Source: Anthracocystis setariae (lineage: Eukaryota > Basidiomycota > Ustilaginomycetes > Ustilaginales > Ustilaginaceae). From it: a stretch of DNA of 64,000 bases. The notes beneath the pieces were generated by a model, which saw nothing but the letters and a program-made list of their open reading frames with translations, had not been told where the DNA came from and did no database searches. The stretch spans positions 124,001 to 188,000 of the forward strand of contig CAKMXJ010000042.1 of NCBI GenBank assembly GCA_928724745.1, read 5' to 3'. The first letter of the stretch is position 1, and each line of letters begins with the position of its first letter. Of this stretch, positions 35,138 through 43,375 are shown piece by piece. The position numbers and the translations under genes were made by a program.

Positions 35138-35638
35138 GGAGGAGGAGGAAGAGGAAGAGATGTAGGGCAAGGGAATGAATCGAGAGGGACCAACCGCCTT
35201 TGGAGTGCTGTCTTGTAGTGTGCTTTCTTGTGGTATTGTTTGCAGCGGTCGCATAGGCACGCTCTGGGAAGCAGGTAGGAAGCGGACAGACAAGCGTCGA
35301 GAGGAGCTGGGTGGAGAAGGGTAGGAGGCTGATGTGGATCGCGACGATTTAGTGTCAACGGAAGAGGACCGAGGCAAGAGTGGTGGTGGGGTGGAAAGGT
35401 CGAGAGTGCGGGTGCGACGACGACGGATGCGTGCAATGTGCTTATTTGTGGGGGGTGGATTTGTGGAGTGTGCTAGTTGACTAGGCAGGGAGGGCAAAGG
35501 TTGAAGAGCGACGGATGGGATGGTATCGACGAGAGCGCTTTGGCTTTGATTTCGATACGAGTGAATGCGCGAAGCACGAGAATCGATAGGGTGAGAATAG
35601 GAGGTAGAAGCGTCAGCGCTGGTGTTAGGGTTGACCAT
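32819..35638 (-). CDS. Ser-rich low-complexity protein, function unknown
   Basis: A 939-residue product from ATG 35638 (MVNPNTSADASTSYSHPID). I recognise no domain. It is rich in Ser, Pro and Arg/Ser clusters of the kind seen in phosphorylated scaffold or polarity proteins. It carries a Ser run (about 35100-35160), a (GL)n run and a (QP)n run encoded by hexanucleotide repeats, and an acidic C-terminus, ELSDEDEDDDEEQEA. More ordered-looking stretches are SIDWHHFVSANYGGVAEMDL (about residues 388-407), the neighbouring PIARKRVYQSKLAKP-like basic segment, and LNERILRKNGGLGEIIPATP (about 777-796), which suggest short linear motifs. No signal peptide or membrane segment is seen. The continuous long frame, C/G-ending codons and good start support a real gene. 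It is divergent from RRP9 across almost 4 kb. Confidence 0.8.
32998..33025 (+). repeat. (GGGGTT) repeat with G-quadruplex potential
   Basis: Four GGGG runs (33004-33025) separated by TT, preceded by GGG, on the plus strand inside the orphan gene. On the coding strand it encodes alternating Gln-Pro. It matches a ciliate-type telomere hexamer by chance of repeat expansion, and meets the usual four-run rule for an intramolecular G-quadruplex in the non-coding strand. Confidence 0.85.
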
Positions 35639-36106
35639 GATGGATGGAAGATGTTACGAGCGGTTGTGTTGCAAGCTAATGCTAATGCAGGAGATGAGGG
35701 TTGGGTTAGCCAACGAGCAAGTACGGCTGCTAACGGCCGAACAGCAAAAAGCAACACAGCGTCGAGGGCAGTGGTGGTTGCAAGCGCTGTTTGAGACGAT
35801 CTTAGCGTGCCAAAAGTTGGCCTAAATATGCGATCTAGCAATGCAGCACGCAAGGGCCCACCAATCTGAAGCGAGGTTTGCGGGTAGCGGACGAGCAGCG
35901 TATGTGAAAGAAAAGGCCAAAGTCAAGCTTGGAACGCTGCTGATCGAGACGCAAACAAGCGGATGGTGGAGAGGATGTCGATGCAAAGATGGTGGAAGTT
36001 GATGAAGGAACAAAGCCAAGAAGGAAAGCAAGCAAGGAAGCAAGAGGCGACAAGGGGGAGACAGCGAGCGGGTTACGTCCGGGAACGCCAGAGAGAGAAA
36101 AAGAGA

Positions 36107-36110
<4 letters not shown>

Positions 36111-36153
<43 letters not shown>
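36111..36153. repeat. (GA)21 microsatellite
   Basis: Uninterrupted GA dinucleotide tract, preceded by interrupted GA-rich sequence from 36090. On the coding strand of the neighbouring minus-strand orphan gene it reads (TC)n, about 475 bp before its ATG. Confidence 0.95.
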
Positions 36154-36154
<1 letters not shown>

Positions 36155-37102
36155 CAACCAGGAAACGAGGTGGACCTACGCAACGTCGAGCGTCGGAATT
36201 GATGGAAGAGGGATGGGGATGGGGATACGGTATATGAAAAATGAAAAAAAACGAAACGGGAGCTGCTGCCAACGACGTGCAGCTGTGGAGCGATAAGACT
36301 GCTCGGCTGCGAGGGATGCATGCAAGACTGGCTCTTGGCAAGCAACTTGGACGGTAGCGTAGTACTGTACGATACTGTGTACTAGTGTGCTGTAGAATCT
36401 GGCCAACACGATCTCAGCCGTGCTACAGTACAAGCAGCAGCTACTGGGAAAAAAGTTGCGAGGTGACCGATTGGGTGCAGAAGGGGGAAAGGGGGGAAGG
36501 GGTTCTACTGTAGAAACAAGCCAGCTGAAACATGACAGCTAGTTGAACGCCACTCGACCAATATACGCACGCGATGCAGCAACTCTGCATCTATTAACAA
36601 CGTTGTGGTGCCGAGCTCAGCTCTACTGTATGCAACTCGGCCAGCTTGCGCTCGCTGTCCCCCGTCCCCCTGGAAATTCTACAAGGCGGCTTGCAAAAGG
36701 CCAATCGGTGTAGAATTGGACAACCATCTCCGTGGACGCCGAGCAGCAAAACCGAACCCAACCACCATTATTCCACGATCTCGACAATTAAAGGTGAAAC
36801 AAGGGTTCACATGTCCAAACCTCGTTTTTCTTTTTCTTTCTCTCTTTTCCTTTGGTGGCTCTGGACCGGTTGTGGACGCGTGTGAGCCGTCCCGCGCCAT
36901 GTGCAAGCTGCAAACCTGTGGATCCCGAACCTTGCATCCTCGCTTTCTTTGGTTTCTTGCAACCGGTGCAAGGGTCCCGAAACTGGCAAACTTTGGCAGC
37001 ATGGACAGCAATTGAGGGGGCAAGGGCAGACCGACGGATGAACACATCAACCGGTGCACAGGACTGCACTGTATGCAGATACAGTATAGAAGTCTGGCTG
37101 TT

Positions 37103-37132
<30 letters not shown>
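37103..37132. repeat. (GGCT)7 tetranucleotide repeat
   Basis: Seven tandem GGCT units in non-coding sequence within the 4-kb gap, preceded by a degenerate copy (CTGGCTGTTT). No role is apparent. Confidence 0.9.
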
Positions 37133-37133
<1 letters not shown>

Positions 37134-39590
37134 AAAAATGAACCGGCTCGGACTAACCTCGAGCGTGGGATGAAATCTGCCAATGTGAATTAATAATTTC
37201 ACGCCGATTTCCCATGGCGATTCGTGTCGCGATGCAACCCAACCGATCGCCATCCGAAAAACAAAAACCGGCACTTTTCTTCTTCCTTTTTCTTCGCATA
37301 CAGTACGCAGATTATGCCAGATCTGGCGGCGTAGCTGTAGCTGTAAATGGCGCAATCTCGCATCGGGCAGTTACAGTACTACTACTACTAACTGTACTTC
37401 TACTACTACCGCAATTGCAGAGAGAGTCCATCGGTGATCCGAGCTTGGATCTTGCAACCGATCGATTCAATCTCCTGATTTGCTATCGTCGAGCAGCTCC
37501 TTGCTGCATTCTTCTGCGTGCGACACATCACATGGGGCTCTGCGCGTCGGAAAAACCCGTAGCTTCAACTTACCTTGATTGGCTCGTTTCCTGTCTGTCT
37601 GGCAGGAAAATGTTGGTGCTGAGCTGAGATTGGGAGGAGCGTTCGAAATGCTGAAAAAGAAAGGCAGAGTAGAGAGATACAGCAGAGTGATATAGGAGCA
37701 AGATGGCCAAAGGCGATCGATACTTGACCCCCTTGACTGATCCATGCTCGTATAAGTACTTGGCACGCTGGATCTTGGTTCTTACTCGTGTTGGTGCAGT
37801 TGTTCAGCCAGCAAAACATTCCGGTGTGCATTCGCCTGTCAAGCGTGCTAGCCCAACCAACTCTACCTCCATCCAAGCACAGCGATGCCAATTTATCATC
37901 TCACATACTCTACTTTACACCAGAGCGGTGGCGCAAAGCTCGCTCGATGGCATGTCGCTCGCATCCCTTAAATTTTTTTTACTTTTTTTTTCCCTCATAT
38001 CGTGACCGTGACAAAACCCGGCTCGCACATCGCTTAGCGTTTAGCCGGCTCTGTTTGCATACCATCGTAAAACACAGATCTTCGCAAGCATGGCGCCTGA
38101 GCCAGCGAGCAACGACAGATCAGATCCAGTCGAACATAGTTAGACCTTTGACAGCAAGCCGAGATCAGATTACACGCCAAGGAGGTGACAACGTGCGAGC
38201 ATCAAGTTTCCATATCCCACTTCCAATTCCGCTAGAAGAAAGCCTCTCCCGTCTGTGCTTCAAGCCACCATCGCCATACAGTAGTAGCTCTCCTGATGAA
38301 TCACCTCTCCACAATCCTGCTGCCATTCGATTGGCTTACCACGATCCCTCCAGGTAGCTGAGCAACAATCTTTGCAGTTGGCTTGCGTCAAGAGGTACAG
38401 CATGTTGATTCTTGCAGAGGGAGCAGAGGTATCTGAGCGAATCATTAGAGAATAATGAGCCGCATGTTCGGATCGTGGCACTGACACAATCATCTGAGCC
38501 GATCAGAACGGATCCACATTCGCTTGCATCACCCTTTTTAAGTAGGTGGGAGCAACATACCTCCCAGGTACGCGAGATCTTTGGTCGAACCGTGTGAATC
38601 CGAGAAAAACACAAGGGTCAAGATGATCGCAATCGACTCTTCACACGACGGTCAGGGGAGGCAAGGGAAGGGGGGTAAGGAAGGGTCAAGGTGTCAGGAG
38701 CGAATGCAGGAGGGGGCGAGCTAAAGCAGAGAATCGCTTGCATGCCTGCAGTAGCTCCGACGACTTGGCGTCATACGCCAATATTAAAGCTCGTCTCGAA
38801 ATGCAGTTCGTCATCACAAAGGACAAGCTCAATCGTAAGATATATTTCCGTACTGCATACACCAAGACTACTACAACAATGCAGTCGATCATGTGTGACG
38901 ATAGACCTATTCGGATCGCAGCAGCTATCAGCTAGGCAAGAAAGCCGCTGACCACCTAGGGCGACATCGAAACAGGGTTGCACCCTGCAAACGGTCTATT
39001 GGACGGGCAGTTTAGATCGCACGGCAAGGGGCTTGTACCTCCTTGCCCTCGCCTCTCACTCCTGCATCCTCATCTTGATCAAGGGAGAGCTGCTTGATCG
39101 GAAGCAGGCCACGGCTTTTCTCTTTTTTTTTTTTTTTCCTTTTTGGACAGCTGTGTGCGGTTGGTGGTTTCACTGGGCAAGCGCACATGTCTCAGACGTG
39201 CCTCCTGACATCTCGCTTAATCCTGTCGCGCAGCAAAGGATTCGGTACAGTACCATATCGGTCCATGCAAGCTGCCCACGCAAGGCGACTTTGAATCAAA
39301 TTGATTATTGTTAGAGCGTGCAAAATCTTGAATTTGGGTTGAAAAATCGGGGGTTGGCGACAGGTGATTTCCGAGATGCGAGAATCGAATGCGAAAAGTT
39401 ATTTTAAAAATACAAGAAGAAAGAGAATTTTGTGGCAGCAGCAGGTGTGACACAAATTTCTGCCTTCCTACCGCCGCTTGTCATTGCCATCATCTTGCCT
39501 CCTAACTCATCACTGCTTCACCACCCACATCTATCCGCATCGCAGTCGCCATAGTAGACGCATTCGACGTCTTCGATCACCACCACCACC

Positions 39591-41615
39591 ATGCCTGACG
39601 CGTTCTTCCAGAAGAAGCGCAAGCGCACCACTACCAGTGGCAGCTCGTCTCGAGCTGGACCGTCTCGGTCACAACCCTCGATCAAATCCAATGCGTCTAC
39701 GCGCATGCGCAAACCCACCCGCAATGACTCCAATGACTCCTCCGACGACGACGATGACGACGATGTGGTCCCCGGTGGAGGCATCGACGAGATGGACCTC
39801 ACACACCAGTACGATGCCACCCCGAACTCGGACGACGAAGCGCAAGCAGCAGAGACTCCCGCAGAGGCGCGTGTCCGACTTGCGAAAATGTACCTCCAAG
39901 GTCTCTCGTCAGCACCAACAACACAAGGCGCAGACGACTTTTTCGAATCGGACGAAACCCCTACGTTTGGATTGGCAGATGCGGCACAGGCGGATCGAGA
40001 TAACATTGCAGCGAGATTGCAGAAGGATGTAGCGGAGCAGAGTGGCAAGATCCATCTGTTGCTTGCTGGTCGTATTGCTCTTCCCACCAGTACCGTCGCG
40101 ATGGCCGAGGGAGGGGATTACGACGGACGGGTAGCGAGTGTTGAGTTGCGTGGACACCGATTGTCGGTAACGTCGGCGGTGGCGTCTTGGGATGCCAAGT
40201 GGGTGTTTAGCGCATCCAAGGATGGATCGATCTTTCGATGGCGACTTGGCGATGGCAAGTTGATGCGCGTCCTTCCTAAACGTGCCAAGCGGCTCGACGA
40301 TACGGGTACGCCTATCGTTGCGACCAATCGGAGCAAATCCTCGGGCGCTGCTCGACGACGTGCACGCCTCTCCTCTGGCGACGGCATGTATCTCTCCATC
40401 GGCGAAGCGCAGGGACATACCGATGAAGTGTGGTGTCTCTCACTCTCTTCCGACGGCCAATACCTTGCGTCCGGTGGCAAGGATCGTAGGATCTGCATTT
40501 GGTCCACCGCCACCCCCTCGCGCGAGAAATTCATCAAGACACTTTCAGCTCACAAAGACTCGATCACCGCTTTGGCGTTCCGTGGAGGTTCGCACGAACT
40601 GTACACAGCGTCGTTGGATCGGACGCTGAAACTGTACGATGTGGCGCAACTGTCGTATATCGAGACTCTGTTTGGTCATCAGGAGAGTGTATTCTCGTTA
40701 TCTTGTTTGGCGGCCGAGACGGCGGTGTCGGCGGGCGGACGCGATCGGACGTGTCGGTTTTGGAAGATCCGAGACGAATCGCAGCTCGTCTTTCGTGCAG
40801 GCATCAGATCCAAGTTGCGTCAAGTGGTCGAGGGTGGCGATCTCACCGAAACCACCAGCCACGCCGAAAGCGCCAAAGTGGGCGGCGGCGTTAGGAGCGA
40901 GCCAACCGAAGCGATCGAAGGTTCCGTGGAGGTCGTATCGATGATCGACCATCAGCATTTCTTGTCCGGTGGAGATAGTGGGTCGATCTCGGTGTGGAAT
41001 CTGGGTAAGAAGAAGCCGATCTTTTCGTACCCTGTTGCGCATGGGTTTGAGACGGTGAAGAGTGAGAGTGAGGGTGAGATTCGTACGCCGAGGTGGATTT
41101 GTGCGTTGGCGGCATTGGCGTATTCGGATGTGTTTGCAAGTGGCAGTTGGGATGGGTCTATCAGGGTTTGGGGTTTGGATATGGTAGGAGGAGGGGTGGT
41201 GAGGGGTTTTCATGCGCTTTTTGCTATTCCAGCTCCTGGCGTGGTCAATTCGCTCCAGATCATATCGCCTCCAATCTCTTCCGTCCAAATCCAAAGTACA
41301 ACCAAGCGGATCTCAACAACAGCAGTCAAACCAGCCGAGTACAAACACTCCTCTTTAACAACCCAGGAAGAGCAGAAGGAGCAAGAGCAAGAGAAAGAGC
41401 AAGAGGGATGCGAGAAACTCGCCCGGGTGAATAGCACTAAAGACAACTGCCCACCCATCATCATCGCCGCGCTCGGTCAGGAACACCGTCTAGGCCGCTG
41501 GCTCAAACTCCCGCATGCCAGGAACTCAACCCTCATAACCCCGCTCTCCCTAACCCATCCCTCCACCACCACCACCACCAGCACTGCTGCAAAGCACAGA
41601 TTCAAACTCATGTAA
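39591..41615 (+). CDS. RRP9: U3 snoRNP WD40 protein Rrp9 (U3-55K)
   Basis: Beta-propeller subunit of the U3 snoRNP / small-subunit processome, required for 18S rRNA processing in the nucleolus; 674 aa from ATG 39591 (MPDAFFQKKRKRTT). The N-terminus is basic then acidic (poly-Asp about 39746-39765), followed by AEARVRLAKMYLQGL, typical of the Rrp9 N-terminal helix. WD repeats include VTSAVASWDAKWVFSASKDG, HTDEVWCLSLSSDGQYLASG, HKDSITALAFRGGSHELYTA, HQESVFSLSCLAAETAVSAG and a SGGDSGSISVWNL blade. A Gln/Glu/Lys-rich insert (about residues 590-615) interrupts the last blade. It is longer than yeast Rrp9 (573 aa) because of this insert and the acidic region. It is convergent with FYV10, 62 bp apart. 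Confidence 0.92.
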   Translation: MPDAFFQKKRKRTTTSGSSSRAGPSRSQPSIKSNASTRMRKPTRNDSNDSSDDDDDDDVVPGGGIDEMDLTHQYDATPNSDDEAQAAETPAEARVRLAKMYLQGLSSAPTTQGADDFFESDETPTFGLADAAQADRDNIAARLQKDVAEQSGKIHLLLAGRIALPTSTVAMAEGGDYDGRVASVELRGHRLSVTSAVASWDAKWVFSASKDGSIFRWRLGDGKLMRVLPKRAKRLDDTGTPIVATNRSKSSGAARRRARLSSGDGMYLSIGEAQGHTDEVWCLSLSSDGQYLASGGKDRRICIWSTATPSREKFIKTLSAHKDSITALAFRGGSHELYTASLDRTLKLYDVAQLSYIETLFGHQESVFSLSCLAAETAVSAGGRDRTCRFWKIRDESQLVFRAGIRSKLRQVVEGGDLTETTSHAESAKVGGGVRSEPTEAIEGSVEVVSMIDHQHFLSGGDSGSISVWNLGKKKPIFSYPVAHGFETVKSESEGEIRTPRWICALAALAYSDVFASGSWDGSIRVWGLDMVGGGVVRGFHALFAIPAPGVVNSLQIISPPISSVQIQSTTKRISTTAVKPAEYKHSSLTTQEEQKEQEQEKEQEGCEKLARVNSTKDNCPPIIIAALGQEHRLGRWLKLPHARNSTLITPLSLTHPSTTTTTSTAAKHRFKLM

Positions 41616-41677
41616 ACCTCACACGCGCACGCGCACGCGCACACCAAATAATGCACTTGCACATTCAGTTAGTCGAA

Positions 41678-43060
41678 TTACGAGATGAACACCTTCCTAA
41701 CCTCATCCAACCTCCTCCTCTCACCGGTCCTCGGATCGCTCACCACGCCGTCCTCGACAAGCGCCACCATGGTCGACTGGGCATACACCCTACCATTCGC
41801 CAACACCAAGGGGGGATCGTTCTCATCCATAATCCTGCCACTCACCGAATCGACCAACGTCGAGTTCTCATGGTGACTCCACGGCACCTCTACCGCCAAT
41901 CTACCCAGACCGTCCTGGTCGCAGATGGGACAGTCGACATTCTTGGCGCTCTGCGTGAAGCATGGACGCAATTTGAGACAGCTGAGACCGGCCGAGAGAG
42001 CGATGTGGAGGATGGGTTGGGCGGGGAGCGAGTGGATTTCGAGTGCGCAGGAGCGGAAGGAATCGCGCAGCATTTGCCAACGAGTGGGGTTGTATAGGTC
42101 CGCATAGGCCCATGAAGTGGGTCCACAGGCGAGCAGACCCATAGCACGACTGACTTCGCGACGGATGGCTTCGGCGGCGAGACGTTCGTATTCGGCGTCT
42201 TTGTCTTCCTTCTTGTCCTTGCCCGTGAGACTGGTGTTGGGGATTTGCGTGACGAGTGGGAGCAGGTGACGCCGTGCGTATGCGATGGCTTCCTTGATGC
42301 TGTCCGGTGTGCGTGTGCGTGTGAGCTCGATGAATTCTTGCAGGCGTAAGTTGAACTCGAGCGGTGTACGAATCTTGCGAAGTGTCGCTTTGTTCTCGCT
42401 ACACCAGGCCAGTGCGAGCGTGCAACTCGGTTTCAGAGCTTCCCTCGTTTCGCGCTTGATGACACCATCGGCAGCACCCCACCCACGCGGGCAGAGCGAT
42501 TCTTCGACCTTGGCGATCTCGTCGAACAGACTTAGATCCACCAGATCCACCACACCCCTCGTGTTCGCAAGCTGCTTGGCCGCACCGCGATATCCGCGTC
42601 GTAGCATATAGTCGACCACCATGCGATCCAGCCGCGTGCGACTCCATTCTTGAAACTCGACACTGTCGACCGATTTGATGTCGTGCACAGCCTGTAGATG
42701 GTCGGTTCGACTTTGAGCCATACGCAGACTGGCATTGGCAGATTGAGAGATGGGCGCAAGTTTGCGCTTCAACCCTTTCAACCGACCGAGGAGCGCATCG
42801 AGGCTCTTGTCGACATCCGCAGCTGCAGGCGAGCTGGTCTTGGAAAGGTCGTTGAGCGTTGAGGTGGCGAATTGGATCTCGCGCTCGATGAGACGTTGTT
42901 GCGTTTTCTGCTGCCGACGCAACTCGTCAAACGGAACTTTGGCCAGCGGCGCTTCGAGCAGTAGAGTGCCGTCCAGATTCGGCGGGTTGGATGCGCTATT
43001 GTGAGTGGTGGTATCAGCAAAGATGGCGGGTGTGCTATCGAGTGTCAGTGTATTCGCCAT
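41678..43060 (-). CDS. FYV10: GID/CTLH E3 ligase subunit Fyv10 (Gid9/MAEA)
   Basis: RING-type subunit of the GID (CTLH) ubiquitin ligase, which degrades gluconeogenic enzymes on glucose return; 460 aa from ATG 43060 (MANTLTLDSTPAIFADT). After an N-terminal coiled coil (about 45-130) comes a LisH segment (RLDRMVVDYMLRRGYRGAAK, about 144-163). CTLH/CRA helices follow (about 190-350, e.g. PLEFNLRLQEFIELTRTRT). The atypical GID RING includes VDCPICDQDGLGRLAVEVPW and HHENSTLVDSVSGRIMDEND, and the protein ends in DEVRKVFIS. Only part of a canonical zinc-ligand set is visible, as is normal for this RING class. It precedes the HAD gene on the same strand. A long (GA)n tract lies just upstream of its start. 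Confidence 0.92.
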   Translation of the reverse strand: MANTLTLDSTPAIFADTTTHNSASNPPNLDGTLLLEAPLAKVPFDELRRQQKTQQRLIEREIQFATSTLNDLSKTSSPAAADVDKSLDALLGRLKGLKRKLAPISQSANASLRMAQSRTDHLQAVHDIKSVDSVEFQEWSRTRLDRMVVDYMLRRGYRGAAKQLANTRGVVDLVDLSLFDEIAKVEESLCPRGWGAADGVIKRETREALKPSCTLALAWCSENKATLRKIRTPLEFNLRLQEFIELTRTRTPDSIKEAIAYARRHLLPLVTQIPNTSLTGKDKKEDKDAEYERLAAEAIRREVSRAMGLLACGPTSWAYADLYNPTRWQMLRDSFRSCALEIHSLPAQPILHIALSAGLSCLKLRPCFTQSAKNVDCPICDQDGLGRLAVEVPWSHHENSTLVDSVSGRIMDENDPPLVLANGRVYAQSTMVALVEDGVVSDPRTGERRRLDEVRKVFIS

Positions 43061-43119
43061 GATGGTAATGAAACGATGGCCAAATAGTGATGGTGGTGGT
43101 GGTGAAGTGGAGTGGAGTG

Positions 43120-43172
<53 letters not shown>

Positions 43173-43375
43173 GGACCCTATCTCTGCACTGCACTACTCT
43201 ACCGCTCTCACATTTTTTAGTGCGGAAATGCAGCATTACCATCCGCTGCGCATACTAAAGTGGAGGTTCACCGCCATACTCATTCAATCACGATATCACA
43301 CTCGACGCTCACGCTCGATCAAGTACTGCTCTATACCGCTTGTGTGGATCAAGATTGCAAACAGCCATGCAAGAT
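43061..43375. promoter_or_regulatory. FYV10 upstream region with (AG)20 tract
   Basis: 315 bp between the FYV10 ATG and the stop of the next minus-strand gene. It carries an (AG)20 run at 43131-43170 (extended imperfectly from 43121), which on the FYV10 coding strand is a CT-rich tract 70-110 bp before the ATG. It also holds the 3' flank of the HAD gene. Confidence 0.6.

Larger units (their letters stand above)
35639..39590. other. Gene-poor stretch upstream of the orphan gene and RRP9
   Basis: About 4 kb with no recognised gene, the largest gap in the window. Contents: (GA)21 at 36111-36153, (GGCT)7 at 37103-37132, several TACAGTA/TACTGTA-type short palindromic words (about 36350-36430 and 37370-37395), T tracts near 37972-37992 and 39120-39137, and the RRP9 promoter at its right end. 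Two places look coding: a possible spliced frame 37947-38597 and an exon-like island 38752-38834, both discussed as findings. No tRNA or transposon was recognised. Confidence 0.5.
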
